Notes under the pieces: generated by a model
Told to the model about the DNA's origin: nothing
The model's input: only the letters and a program-made list of their open reading frames with translations
Databases searched by the model: none
Shown: piece after piece, positions 23,721 to 37,300 of the stretch
Layout: every line of letters starts with the position of its first letter
Numbering within the stretch: the stretch's first letter is position 1
NCBI RefSeq assembly: GCF_001411555.2
Contig: NC_049912.1
Span: forward strand, 22,887,722 to 22,951,721
From: Juglans regia
Taxonomy: Eukaryota > Streptophyta > Magnoliopsida > Fagales > Juglandaceae
Direction: 5' to 3'
Length of the DNA stretch: 64,000 nucleotides
Position numbers and translations under genes: made by a program

Positions 23721-24958
23721 TCTCACAGCAAATACCCCAGCAGGTGGAATCATTCAGTCTTCAATTCTACAAGGTAACCACAAAAACGCCAAGACCAAAA
23801 GAAACCGGTGCTTAGCAACATAGAGAGGCTGCAATACAACGAGAACAACAGAAACACAAGCCTGCATGTTTAACAGCAATACGCACACGTACAAAATTAG
23901 GATTAAAAAATCTAATGAAGAAATTGATATATACATGCGTGTGTACGTAAGCATGTACACACCCACACACACGCATAAGGGTACTTTGATATCAAAACTT
24001 AATAGCCTAAATATCTATATGGTAGCTGAGAAAACAAAGCAAATGAAAATGAAATTCTTAAAAGAAACTATCAGATACATCCCAACATGACCATCAACAA
24101 AATAGCAATCTTGAAGGCATTTTCCTGGAGTTTCGTACACACCCACACCACAAAGCCTCCCATAATGGCATACACGGCTCACCTCAAGAACGAAAATGAT
24201 ACCCTGATGAATGCTCAACATGTGGGTTTCAGCATAGGCCTGGTCTTTTCCCACCCCATTCAAGACCTTCAGATGAGCACTAGCAACTTTCATTCGATTT
24301 AGATAATTCCTCACCCATCATCCCTAAAGATCAATATAGAATTAAGGGTGATAACATTTAAAATTACCTTAATTTTTACAATATGGGTGCCGAGCCCTGA
24401 AGGGATAGCTCCGATAAGATTGCCAGAATCTAATCGTCGTGGTTGGCGTAGTTGGGGTGGCAGCAGCATGTGATTGAAGGGTATGGTGTGGGTACGACAC
24501 GACTATATTCATGTTAGCAAAAAACGATGTCGTCTGATTTCATACTTGTACAGCTTACGTGCTAAAAGAACAAATTGCTTGCTCCATCTTTTCTCATGTG
24601 CAATGCATGGCTCAAAACGAACCACGTAAAGAAATTTATTTTGTGTGTACAAAATGCAACATTACTTTTGTTTTCTTTGTTATTTATAATTATAGGAATT
24701 CTCTTATTAACCAATCCATCATTTCCTATTTGTAAGTGAAAAAAAAAATTATTATTTATATGCCACTGTAGAGAACAGATTCTCAACTTCTTCTTTTTTA
24801 TTTTATTTTTCATATGGCTTATAATCTAACAGTAATATATTAGTATATCCTTAGCAAATGGATTTTCACACAATAGATGGTTCCAATAAAGGGGCACTAG
24901 GCTATATTTATAATATGGAAACAGCTGAGCTAATCTGAGTTGAGCTCAAATTTAAATC
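23721..24958. other. Spacer between the GCD1 start and the Copia element
   Basis: 5' flank of GCD1. A short open frame at 24365-24466 on the minus strand (MLLPPQLRQ... ending at a GTAATT donor) could be an upstream leader exon, but nothing confirms it. No other gene was recognised. Confidence 0.4.
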
Positions 24959-25234
24959 TATAAGAAAAGCCATTACTCTCCTGCAGAATCAGCCCACAAA
25001 ATCAACAGCTCACAAATCAGCTTCTACAAGTCAGCTCCTGCAAGTTTAAATTTGAATGTTAAATTCGTGTACAACTCATAGTTGATATTGTATATAACTT
25101 AGATAGTCAGTTATAGAATAGCATAATTTCAAGCTTAACTCAAGCATTAGAACTTTGTATTTATACCTACTAATGCAAATGGAGAAAGGTGTACGAGTCA
25201 TTACCTTCAAATCTGCTCTCATATTTTCCCTATA
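24959..25234 (+). repeat. Copia 5' LTR
   Basis: 276 bp, from TATAAGAAAAGCC to TTCCCTATA, directly followed by the primer-binding site at 25235. Confidence 0.9.
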
Positions 25235-25269
25235 TGGTATCAAATTGACCTTTCTCTCCAACGAGTTTC

Positions 25270-28200
25270 TTGATCCTTTCTACAGCTTCTCTAATGGCTA
25301 ACCTAGCACCTATCCTTGCTCTTCCCCCTGTTGCCGTTAACGCTGCCCAGCAAATCACTACTCAACTCACACCAACAAATTATCCTTTTTGGCATGCACA
25401 ATTTGAGTTAATTCTTCTCGGCTACAACCTATACAATTCTTCTCGATGGTACACTCACATGCTCTACAAACCCTTTGTCCATGAACCCTGATGCAGCAGC
25501 TACCGCTACTTACACTCACTGGTTTCGTCAGGGCAAATTGATCTTGAATGTTATCCTTACTTCGGTGATAGATGTTGTGATACCCTTTATAGCTGCTTTC
25601 AAGACATCTTCTCAAGCCTGGAACAAACTAACCAAGCTATATGCCAGCCATTCCAGAACATGAGTTATGCAACTCAAAGAGGATCTCACACTCATCCAGC
25701 GTGGCACACGCACTGTTACAAAATTCCTATATTTTGCCAAGTTTATTGCTGATGAACTTGCTCTCATTGATGCTCCTCTCTCCGCTAATGATATTACCCT
25801 CTATGTTCTCAACAACTTAGGCCCTGAGTACAAAGAAATGGTAGCTCCCATTTGTGCTCGGGAGTCTTCTCAATCGTTTGAAGAACTCCATGACCTTCTC
25901 ATAGGCCATAAGTCTTATCTCAAACACCTGGACAGCAACCCTCAATCATTGGTTGTCACATCCAACAACACCTAGTGTAAGGATTTCAGATTTTCAAAAA
26001 AGCAACTATCGCCATCTCCTAGAACAACCACACAAAAAAATGACTCGAAGCCTAAGCCCCACAATTTCAAGTAGCAGAAATATACCCTCAAATGCCAATA
26101 CTATGACCAACTTGGCCATGTTGCCAAATACTACCCTCAGTTACAAACTTAGAAGGCCACAACCAACTGCACCACTCATCCTAGCCAGACCAACTATGGC
26201 TAATAGACTTTGCAGCATCTCATAACATCATATCTCAAGTATCCAATTTGCAATTGCATTTCGAATATGATGGAATGGATGAAGTACTTATCGAGAATGA
26301 ATCAGGTTTGAAAATCACTCACTCGGGTTCTCTCACTCTCTCTTTTCCTAAATGCACATTTCATATTCAATACACTCTTTGTGTTCCAGCCATTAACAAA
26401 AATTTGATTTCAGTTCATCATTTTACCAAACACAATAACGTATTTCTTGAATTTCATCCTACTTGTTTTCCTGTCAAGGATTAGAGGACTTGGGAGACTC
26501 TTCTTCAAGGCCTGTGCAAGAATGGCGTCTATCCTCTACCTCACCCCAGTGCCTCCACTCCCATTACAATGGTCCATGAATGCACATCAATAAATGGCTG
26601 GCACTAGCATCTTGGCCATCCCTTCTCCAAAGTTGTTTCCAAACAGATCAATTCTTTCTCTCTTCCAGTTTCTAGCAATTCTTCTGTGTCTCATGTTTGT
26701 GATTCATGTTCTATCAATAAAACTCATAGACTGCCTTTTCATAAATATGGACTCACCAGAAAAACCAAGCTCCTTTAGTGCCGGTCTCCACAGAACCTCA
26801 AGAAGAGATCTCCCTCCCCTCTTCAAATCCAGACACTACAACAGCCACACCACCTACTTGGGTAACCATGCCAACTCTTGTTGTATCTCAAAGGACCCAT
26901 ACCATGACTACTAGGTCTATGAACAACATTTTTTGTCCCAAACAACTTCATACCACCACCAAACATGCATTACCTGAACCAGATGAACCCACATGTGTCA
27001 GTTAAGCACTCAAAGACCCACTTTGGCGCAAGGCCATGTCTAAAGAAATAACTGCATTGCTTAACCATGGAACTTGTTCCTCCTGCACCTGGTCAAAATC
27101 TTGTAAGTTGCAAAATATTTTTTCACAAGAAAAGAAACCCAGACGGAACCATCAGCCGGCACAAAAGCTTGCCTAGTCGCTAAAGGCTTCCACTAAAGAC
27201 CAAGCATCGATTATTCCCAAACATTCAGTCCAGTTGTCAAAATAGCAACAATTTAACTAATTCTCTCTATTGATGTAATGAATGGCTAGTCATTTCGGTA
27301 GCTCGACGTCAATAATGCTTTTCTTCATGGTAGCCTTGAAGAAACAATATTTATGCATCAACCTTCAAGCTTTGAAGATCCATCAAAGCTTCATTATGCT
27401 TGTAAACTGAATAAAAGTATCTATGGCTTGAAACAAACACCCCATCAATGATACAAGACACTTTGAGATGCTTTCCTGAGTTCTGGATTTGTGCACTCAG
27501 CTACTGATACTTCTTTATTCGTCTGTACCTCTAACAGTGTTCTATGCTACTGTCTTGTGTACATTGATGACATTATTATCACAGGAAATGCCTCCACATT
27601 TGTAGCTAACATTATCAACAAACTTAGCAGCACATTCTCAGTAAAAGACATGGAGAATCTACATTTTTTTCTGGGCATTGAAGTTATTCCTACAGCCAAG
27701 GGCCTGTTCCTTTTGCAGCATAAATACAAAAGAAATTTACTGTCCAAAACTTCAATGGATGGGACCAAAGAAATTCAAACTCCTATGTCAACCAGCACCC
27801 CACTAGTTTTTACATATGGTTCCGAACCTGCAGACAGTACAGAGTATAGAATAATCATTGGGGCATTGTAATATCTTGGCCTAACCAGACCCGACATTAC
27901 TTTTGTAGTGAATCAACTTTTCCAATTCATGCACAAACTAACAGGTTGTCATTGGACTGCAGCCAAAAGACTCCTCAGGTATCTAAAGCACACAATGTTT
28001 CATGGAATCCTCATTCAAAAGAACATCCCCTTAAAACTGTAGACCTTTGTTGATGCGGACTGGGCTACAAATACTGATACAAAGGTCTCAACCACTAGCT
28101 TTATCACTTTTCTGGGCTCCAATCCAATTTCATGGTCCGCACGCAAACAAAGAGCTATCTCCCACTCATCCACAGAGGCAGAATTTTGTGCCCTGGCAGT

Positions 28201-28521
28201 TGCAACCTCTGAAACATCATGGCTTCACTCACTGCTCACATAACTTGGTCTCCATCTACAGCATCCTCCACAGGTTTTCTGTGATAATATTGGTGCAACT
28301 CACTTCAGCTTAAATCCAATTCAGCACACTCGCATGAAGTATATTGAAATCGACCTCCTTTTTGTTCGTGATCTCATCAAGAAATGTCACATTACTGTAA
28401 ATCATGTTCACACTTTAGATCATCTCGCTGACCTGCTCACGAAGCCTCTACCACGCCAATGCTTTCAGACTTTACAATCCAAGATTGGTGTTACCGATTG
28501 TACCTCCATTTTGCGAGGGCA
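25270..28521 (+). pseudogene. Copia gag-pol remnant
   Basis: Ordered Copia domains, broken by stops and frameshifts: gag (25294-25975; NYPFWHAQFELILLGYNL, then KEMVAPICARESSQSFEELH), a protease-like piece (26248-26484; LCVPAINKNLISVHHFTKHN), a GAG-pre-integrase trace (about 26580-26640), RT (27491-27871; active-site block YCLVYIDDIIITG, with LHFFLGIEV) and RNase H (about 28030-28450; DADWA, SSTEAEF). The integrase catalytic core that should separate protease from RT is essentially absent, indicating an internal deletion near 26750-26950. It cannot encode a working polyprotein. Confidence 0.88.
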
Positions 28522-28784
28522 TATAAGGAAAGCCATTTCTCTCCCGCATAATCAGCCCACAAAATTAGCAGCTCACAAATCGACTCCAGCAAGTTTAAAT
28601 TTCAATATTAAATTCGGGTACAGCTCATAGTTGACATTGTATATATCTTAGAGAGTCAATTATAGAATAGCATAATTTTTAGGCTTAACTCAAGCCTTAG
28701 AACTTTGTATTTATACCTGCTAATGTAAATGGAAAAAGGTGTGCGAGTCATTACCTTCAAATATGCTTTCTTATTTTCTCTATA
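28522..28784 (+). repeat. Copia 3' LTR
   Basis: 263 bp, TATAAGGAAAGCC to TTCTCTATA, homologous to 24959-25234 and shorter through small deletions. Confidence 0.9.
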
Positions 28785-28819
28785 AAATCTAGCCCACGAC
28801 TCTAAAATCACTAAATATC

Positions 28820-29062
28820 ACTCAACTTAAGATCTCTTTATAAGTGAGACTCATAACCTTTTTAACCCAAGACTTCTTTACACGCGGGACTCACAAATTT
28901 TTTCAATTTTCTATAAATACATCTAAACTCATCTTAACATCTAAATACATTTAAACTCATCTTAGGTTGACCCCACAAAATTTATTCAACAATCTCAACT
29001 CACTACTATTCATAAATAATTCAATTCATCTCAACGTAACTCAAAATCAAAGCGCAACTTAA
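28820..29062. mobile_element. MITE-like repeat beside the Copia element
   Basis: Contains CTCAACTCACTACTATTCA and GACCCCACAAAATTT words, the reverse-strand equivalents of those in the MITE at 35906-36128. The boundaries are approximate. Confidence 0.5.
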
Positions 29063-29465
29063 GTCTATAGCCACCTTCATTATTGACAGTACCAAAGGTC
29101 ATTGATTCCTGTCCATATCCATTTCCTTTAAGTCTATGTATGTGCTTGTTTTCAAACACATCTCGATCACGCAACCCATTTATGTGTAACAGTGCATTAA
29201 GGAAGGAGTTTGAATACTTTATAAATTATTTTGGTTAGCTCAAATGGCTCATCCCAAATTGAAAATGACTTGAATGATACATATAGTCCCATCAATCCAA
29301 CTAGAACCAATAGATTCTACCTTGGAGAGTGATTAATCTATTTTCAAACACAACTTGCCAAGAGTGACCATCCTTACAAAATTGATTGTATCCAACTCGA
29401 GCTTGTTGGATGAGCAACCTAACTAATAGCGCCCAAGTATGTAACGGCTTGGCGAGAAATACTAA

Positions 29466-29673
29466 GGACCTCATTTATTTTCACAATTATTCTCATCTGA
29501 TCTAATCATTATAATTTTTTTAAAATTTTCATACAAAATAAAATAAACAACTCAACATTGTCAAATTCCAAAACAAAAATAAGATTAAAAAAATATATTC
29601 TAACAGTATTTTATTCAATTTTTAATTTTTATCTTAATTCATCTCATTTTATATGCAAAAACAAACAAGGCCT
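29466..29673. mobile_element. PIF/Harbinger-like MITE
   Basis: About 208 bp, ends GGACCTCATTTATTTTC and (opposite strand) GGCCTTGTTTGTTTTTGC, with the usual AT-rich core. The 3-bp flanks are TAA and TAT. Confidence 0.75.
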
Positions 29674-29739
29674 ATAACTCATAGGTGGACGCTAACAAAT
29701 TTGTATGATTCATTTTAATAACCGATTTTTAGTTGTATC

Positions 29740-29925
29740 GACAAGAAAATTATAGAATGAATTATAGTAGTTCTTCTACGCAAAATTAATTTTATAAATT
29801 GATATGATTTGATACATTTCGTCAGATCGTAAAATTATTTTTAATTATAAAATAAATATGACGGATCACATAAAATCACATAAATTTATAAGATTACTTT
29901 TATATAATTTTTCTATGAAATAACT
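29740..29925. mobile_element. Small AT-rich MITE (TATAAATTGATATGATTTGA family)
   Basis: Shares the TTTATAAATTGATRTGA core, the GATCGTAAAATTATTTTTA segment and the distal AAATTTATAAGATTA word with 49366-49562 and 53085-53240. Boundaries are approximate. Confidence 0.5.
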
Positions 29926-30535
29926 ACTCTTCTCCCTCCCATATCTAGCAATGGGTTTATCAGAGAAATATGATTTGTTTTATATCATTGTAAAGGATCG
30001 ATGATAACAAAATAGAAGACAATTGGATTGATTTATTACAAAATAAAATCAACCTACTTAATAAAAAGTCAAATTAAGGCCTAGTTTAGTTACTGAATTT
30101 AGAATTTCTCACTGTTATTTATTATTTTATTATTATTATTTATTATTATCTAATATTTTTTTATTATTATACATAAAATATATAAAAATACTTCATTAGC
30201 TAAATATAACTTAAAATGTTGAGAAACTAATAAATAATAAAATATAAAATAAATAATAATCGTCCAAATTAATTAAAATTAAAAATTAGTTTATATATCA
30301 TTCTTAAATAGAGATTGTTCGTATAAATTCATATAGTTATATTTAAAAAAAATTTAAAATTATAATAATTTTTTTAAAATTAATTTTTATTTTATTTTAT
30401 CATTATTCAGTAATAAACTGCACGCATAATTTTCCAATCGATTGTAAATAAAATTTCTTTTTATTTATATTTACTTTTTTTAGTAAAGCTTCCCCAAGAG
30501 TCAAAAACACAAAGTCCTACAAAACCTACCTTCTT
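29926..30535. other. AT-rich promoter-side spacer of the GPI-protein gene
   Basis: Low-complexity TTATTATT / AAATAATAA sequence with a possible decayed MITE at 30075-30260 (GGCCTAGTTTAGTTACTGAA). No gene was seen. Confidence 0.5.
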
Positions 30536-31346
30536 AGATTACAACGTCAAGGTGAAGAGAGAGACAGAGACAGAGAGAGAGGGTGGGTGACAGTTCCACT
30601 GGACTGTCTGTCTCTCTTTGAGTGAGGAGCCAGCTCCGATCTTGGGGGTTTCCGAATCTTATACTACCCAAGTACCCAACTACGATCGACCCGGGAAAAT
30701 CATAATAATAAAACTCGGGATTTCTCTCCGATTTTTTGATCCCAAACCTCACAAGGCTACAATTTTAGCTCCATGATTCTTCATGGCTCCAACATCTTCA
30801 GGTATCTTTCTCCTTCTTGTCTGCGTAGTTCTTTTATCTTGCTTAGAGATGTCTGATTTTTTGTTTGGTAGCCAAAAAAGTGCGAGAAAGGGTAAAGGTA
30901 GTATCAATATGAGGTTCTGTTGGACTACGTTCGATGTGTTTTGATTGTGGGTTTGATTTCTATTGTGTATACCATAAGATTCATATTAAAAGGGACAAAT
31001 CTAAACCTTCAACATGACATATGTTTGCGTTACGGCCCAAGTAAGCAAATATGATTTTGGAACTCATTTGGGCTAATTTTTTCGTGCGCTAGCTTGATTT
31101 TCTTTCTGTGAAAATTGGAGTGCCTCTTGGAAAATGCTCAAGCCTACACCTCATTTTTCCGAGTTAATTATTTGCCTTCATGTGTCGATTGCATTCCCAA
31201 TGGTGTTAATTTCATTTTCTGACGTTGGGCCTTATGCAGGTGGTACAGGTGTTGCTACATTGCTGTGAGCTTTCTTCTGGCTTTTAACCAGCTAACTTAG
31301 GGTTTTCTGTCATAAATATCGATGGTTGCAAAGGGCTAGTGGAATC
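30536..31346 (+). other. Probable 5' UTR exons and leader intron of the GPI-protein gene
   Basis: A GA-rich leader at about 30550-30800 ends in a possible donor (TTCAG|GTATCT near 30800), and a possible acceptor (TTATGCAG) lies near 31238 before the coding ATG at 31347. This is an inference from splice-like motifs and the typical leader composition. Confidence 0.45.
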
Positions 31347-34300
31347 ATGGACTATTTCCAGACTACTAGTCATCTTCAGGGTAAGATATATTCCTCGACT
31401 GGTGCTGCCTTTATAGCCTTGCCATTCTTTGGTGGGACAAGGCAAATAGATGTCACTGAGGGTGATTGTCTTGCCCTACCAAAGACTTCCTCTTCAAAAT
31501 GAAATCTCTTCTGTTGATTGTGTAAATTTATTATGGTGCTAGTTTGTTAGTGTGATGCTGTTTTGATCCAGAGATCTTGGTATCCATTCAGATGAATTAT
31601 TGGCTTTCATTTTTTTCTAAGAAATATTCTCAATGCAAAACATGCCCAGTGTATGTTACTACGGTGTTCACTATTTAGAAAGAGATATGGATTTACAATT
31701 CATTCCCTTTTTCCAGCTTATTTTCATGGTGTTTTTGCTGCCTGGAAATTGCCGCTTATCAGTTTTATGTATGGAGTCCAAGTTTTATCCTATGCAATGA
31801 GTTAACATTCTAAGGTCTAATTATTACCACCTTGGAAATATGGAATTGTAACAAGGTACCCATGTCTCGTGCTGACGTGCATTCAAACCTCTCTATAACC
31901 CTCATGCTGTGATTTCAATTGGAGTCTGAATTAGAGAGTTAATCCAAGTTGGAGGAGATGGTGAAGGTGTTGTAATTGTTGATGGAGGTCAGGGTTGATT
32001 AGAGCTGGGTTCTTGGAGAAATATGATCGATGAAGTTGTCTGTTTTGGTAGAGTGAGCAGTGGAGGGTGACTGGTTGCTTTGCTGCTTTTCTTTTAAATA
32101 GTGATTCAACTTTATATGGGATGTTGTTCAGAATTTATCAGACCTGGCTAATTTACTGGGGTGCAGAATCTCTTCTTTGCCTTTGAGGTATCTTGGGCTT
32201 CCTTTGGGAGCCTCTTTTAAAGCTGTCAATATATGGGATGGGGTGATTGAAAAAATTGAAAGGAGGTTAGCGGGTTGGAAGAGGATCTACTTGTCTAAGG
32301 GGGGAAGACTAACTCTTATAAAGAGTACTTTGTCCAACCTTCCCACCTATTTGCTTTCTCTTTTTCCTCTTCCAGCAAGTGTTGAAAAGAGGATTGGGAG
32401 TTTATTTCGAAATTTCTTATGGGGAGGCTATGGTGAGGAAAAGAAGTTTCACTTGGTTAGTTGGAAGAAGGTTTGTCAACCACTGGATTGTGGTGGTTTG
32501 GGGATAAAAGATTTAAGGGTTTTTAATAGAGTTTTATTTGGAAAATGGCTTTGGAGATATCATTTGGAGAGTAAAGCCCTGTGGAAAAATTTGATAGAAG
32601 TGCAATATGGAAGTTTGTGGGGTGGTTGGTGTTCTAAAGTTGCCAGTGGTGCTTATGGGGTTAGTTTGTGGACATTTATTAGAAAAGGTTGGGATTCCTT
32701 CTCCAATAATTTCAGATTGAAGGTGGGAGATGGTAAGAGGATTCTCTTTTGGCTTGATTTGTGGTGTGGGGATACTTCTCTAAAGCTGGTTTTTCCTTCA
32801 ATTTTCAGAATTGCCAGGGATCATAATGCATCTATTTATGATTCTCACTGCAGTAATAATAACCGGGTTGAATGGAATATCATTTTTAAAAGGGATGTCA
32901 ATGATTGGGAGGTGGATGAAATTAAGGCTCTGCTGGTTAAACTCTACAGTTCAAAGTTGGTGCTTGAAAGAGAGGATAGTATGGTGTGGATCCCTGCTGG
33001 AAATGTTAAGTTTTCAGTATCATATTATTACAGATTTTTGTCAAGTCATAGTAGTTGTGTTTTTCCTTGGAAAAGTATATGGAAAGTTAAAGTTCCCAAT
33101 AAGGTTGCTTTTTTCTGTTGGGTGGCATCTTTGGGTAAAGTATTGACTACTGATAATCTTAGAAGGAGAGGTCTGTTTATAGCTGATTGGTGTGTCATGT
33201 GTAAAAGGGCAGGAGAATTTGTAAGTCATCTTTTTCTTCACTGCGAAGTATCGAGATTCTTGTGGACTGAGGTTTTGAGTTGGACAGGTTTACATTGGGT
33301 AATGCCTAGAGAAGTGGTGGATTTATTGGAAGGGTGGAAGGGTTTGAAGGGCTGTAAGAAGGCGATGAGAGTTTGGAAGATGATACCTCTTTGTCTTATG
33401 TGGTGCATATGGATTGAAAGAAATGGGAGATGCTTCGAAGATAAAGAACGCTCATTGGGAGATCTTAGGGATCTTTTCTTGAGTACTTTGAGTTCTTGGG
33501 TTAAAGTGTTTGTAGTGGAGGATAATTTTCTGCAATTGTTTTAGTTTTTCTGGCGTTTAGTTTCTTTTCATTTGTGGAAGTTGTAGGTGTTTCCTTTGTA
33601 TACGTCTTGTGTACTTGGGCTTATGCCTATTTCTTGAATAAATTATTACTTATAAAAAAAAAAAAAGTGATTCAACTTTATAGAGTAAGAAACGTGATAG
33701 TGAGGTGTAGAGGGGGGGGGGGATCTTAGATCGCATACCTCCTTCGGCACTGTGTCACCACTCATCTGAGATTTGTGCTACTGTTAAACCAAACCAAAGG
33801 AACTCAAACCTCAAGCCTGACCCAAATGCTCACTCATTTGTCTTATAACCCCTTTCCCCTCTCCAAATTGTGTAGTTGAGGTATGCTTCAGGACTGTTTG
33901 TTGTTGTCTGTGATGGATGTGGTACAGTTGATGTGGGAGTTTGGTGTTGGGAGGCATGGCTGGCAGTATGAAACTCTGTGTATGTGTTTTTCAGTTTCCT
34001 TTTTTATGAATAAATGAGGGAAGTGAGGGTCCTGGGAAACTTGGAATGAACTTGCCTGCTTGGGTTGTTCAGTTAGGTCTGGAGTTTGATGGGTTTGGGG
34101 ATGAACAGATGGACTAGGGAGGGGTTTGGATGTATTTGGGAAAAAAATGCAAGTCTATGTATTTTTGCCTAAATCCAAGGGACATTGTTGTTTTTTACTC
34201 TTGTCAGTAGTAATCCCTTTTTTTCTCTCTTGGCACCTTGACATTAGTATTCGTTACATAAATAATAGTAATGAAGAAAAGCAATGAAGAAACTTCTAGA

Positions 34301-37300
34301 AATGTTTAATGAATGGTATGTTTGGGCAAGGTTGATTGGCATTAGATACCTTTAATAAAAATTCCGAGTAAATTTTTCTCAATTAATTGTCAATTGTATT
34401 AGAATTCAATGGTCTGAATATCCATGAATTCCTTGTATCCCTAGTCAATCATGCCTAGGTATTGCTCTAGTATATGTCCCATGTAATTGAGCTATGCCTA
34501 GTTCTCATCAATAAAAATCTTATTTACTGATACAAAAATTTAATTTTCAAACAAGAATTATTTCCTTTTATAAAATAAATTACTTGTGTCATTGCTGAAG
34601 GCAGGCTTACATCTGTGGTTGCAGGTTCTCTATGCCGTCTGTTACTATTATTCATCATTTGGTTATACAGTTTTCAAGAATTAGTGGCACTGCAGACGCA
34701 GCTTGTGCCTACTCACATTTCTTCCACATCAGAGCTAGCTAATCCGCCTATTACTGGACTGTTTGATCCTATTGAGATATCACCAGCTGTCATTCCCCAC
34801 TACCCAAATCCTGGTGAACCTTTGCCACCTATGTACCCAACCTTTCCAGCCAGATATGAGCCAGTTCTAACAGGAAAATGTCCAGTAAATTTCTCTCTTA
34901 TATCAAGTGTCATGGACAAAACAGCATCTGATTGTTCTCAGCCATTTGCAGCACTTGTAGGAAATGTAATATGTTGTCCACAGTTGAGTAGTTTACTCCA
35001 TATCTTCCAGGGTTTCTACAGCATCAACTCTGATAAGTTGGTTTTGCAAGATGCTATTGCTAATTATTGTTTTATAGATATCATTAATATCTTAGCTAGC
35101 AGAGGGGCAAACAAAACGATACCTACACTTTGCTCTGTTAAATCGTCGAATCTTACAGGTGGATCTTGTCCTGTGAAGGATGTTGTTACCTTTGAGAAAA
35201 CAGTGAACACAAGCAAATTACTGGAGGCCTGTGGAACTATTGATCCTCTTAAAGAGTGTTGTAGACCAGTTTGCCAGACTGCAGTAATGGATGCTGCTTT
35301 TCAGATTTCAGGAAGACAAATGACGATCAATGAGAACAAAAATATAGTTGGGGAGTTTGATCATATTGATTCTCTTAATGATTGTAAACGTGTGGTTTAT
35401 TCCTATCTTTCAAGGAAACTTCCGTCAGATGCTGCAAATACTGCATTTCGAATATTATCTGCCTGCAAAGTCAACAAAGGTACAGTGCTATTGTATTTCA
35501 CATGCTTGTAACATATAAACGTTCGTATATGTGCATTAGCATTAGTTTTCTTGGTGAGGTTCTGTGCTTTTCTAATATTGTAAAGCATACTTTAGGTGCA
35601 TGAATTACATTGTTCATAATTGTCATCTTCAAAATTCTTGTTTCAATTTATTTGTTTATTTCCTTGATTTAATTCTTTTTTTTTTTTGCAACTATCCCAA
35701 GGGGAACAAAGAATATTGATCAGAGCAAATATATAATTCTCGTAACATAATGTTGAGTACTTATCTCTCTTTGGTTTGTTGAGTAAATATTTAAAAGTAT
35801 AAGTCAAAAGGAGCCCTGAGAAGTGGATGAAAAATTTTCTTAGCTTCCAGGGACCTTGAAGGACATCTGCGTTTAGTATTTTAATGATCTTCGTTTTCCT
35901 CTTAGGCTGCATTTGGGTGCTGAGGTGCTCTCAGATGATCTAAGTTGATCTGTGAATAGTAGTGAGTTAAGATGAGAGTGAGTTTTGTGGGTCCATTGAG
36001 ATGTGTTTGAATGTATGAAGTAGGTTGAGAAATGTTTTTAACTTTTTATGGGAAGTCGAAAAAGTAGTAGGTCCCATCAATGATTGGTTTGAAATAGGCT
36101 AAGATGAGCTCGGCACCCAAACATACCCTAGACGAGGTTTTACAGATTGCAGTTCAAGATTTCATTTTATTTGAATTGCTAAGTAATTATTATTGACTGT
36201 TGACACACACACACACACACACAAGCCTGAAATCAAACTTTAGATAGTTCGTTTGTGTGTCCATTTTATGTACAATTTTCAGTTTTGCATCTGTTTTTTC
36301 TTTTTTAGGCATGCATTTTGTTTTAGTTCAAATGCATTACTTATTGCGTGGTTTGTTTACTAAATGGTCCACTTTTACTTATGTTTTGTGATTTTTTTTC
36401 TGCCTTAATTCCTAAACTTAATGAACATTTCTTGTGCAGTTTGTCCTTTAAGTTTTAAGCAGCCTTCTGAAGTAATTCAAGCATGTCGTAATGTAGCTGC
36501 TCCCAGTCCTTCCTGCTGTAGCTCATTAAATACTTACATAGCTGGGGTACAAAAGCAAATGCTAATAACAAATCGACAAGCCATAATATGTGCAACAGTG
36601 TTTGGGTCCATGTTACGGAAAGGGGGAATTATGGCAAATATTTATGAGCTCTGTGACATTGACTTGAAAGATTTTAGTATTCAAGGTACACTTCATGCCA
36701 TCTTGTTATAGCTTTCTGCCCATTGCCATACCTTTATTTTATCTGACCTGGAACTTTCTTTCTGTTTTATGGATCTGGGTTCTGCACTGGAGCAGTATTT
36801 GGACAAGAAGGTTTGCAACTGTTTCTGCTTACTTCTTTCAATCATCTTGTCTTTATTGTCGTTCTTGTTATGAGCATGATCTTAATGTTCTAGTTACATT
36901 TAAACAGTTGATTCTCAAAGCATAGAGTTTGGAATTGGATTGTGTATTATGTGTTACAATATTCAGGGTTTTTCATTGAATTGAAGGACTTCCATGTGGT
37001 TGCTTTATTAAAATTCTTGTTACAATGTGAAAATGCTAACCAAGTAGGTTGGACAATGTTGACCATCCAAGATATTTTAGGGAAATTTCCTAGTGCACGC
37101 TAGATTTTAGGGTGTGTTTGTGTTCCCTTTTGTGTATAAATGGTTGGTGATAAAAAATAGTTATAAAAAAGCTAGTATCATAAATGAATTTAAAAAAATA
37201 AATATACCATAGTAATTATTGGTTATTTTGTATTTTATTTCAAACGCAGGGTGTCTACTCCGAAGCTTGCCCACAGATATGATATTTGACAATACTACAG

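Larger units (their letters stand above)
24959..28784 (+). mobile_element. Degenerate Ty1/Copia LTR retrotransposon
   Basis: 3826-bp element with two LTRs (24959-25234 and 28522-28784), a target duplication AAATC on both sides (24954-24958, 28785-28789), and TGGTATCA directly after the left LTR, matching the Met-tRNA primer site. The LTRs begin TATAAG and end CTATA rather than the usual TG...CA. They differ by many substitutions and small indels, so the insertion is old. At 3.8 kb it is shorter than an autonomous Copia: most of the integrase core is missing. Confidence 0.93.

Noticed and set aside
24015..24314. 99-codon minus-strand frame upstream of GCD1
   Set aside because: No similarity to anything I recognise, and no splice arrangement connects it in frame to the GCD1 exon.
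32177..33544. Treating the 455-aa frame as a host gene
   Set aside because: It is the L1 ORF2 C-terminus with zf-RVT, bounded by a target duplication and A-tail within an intron.
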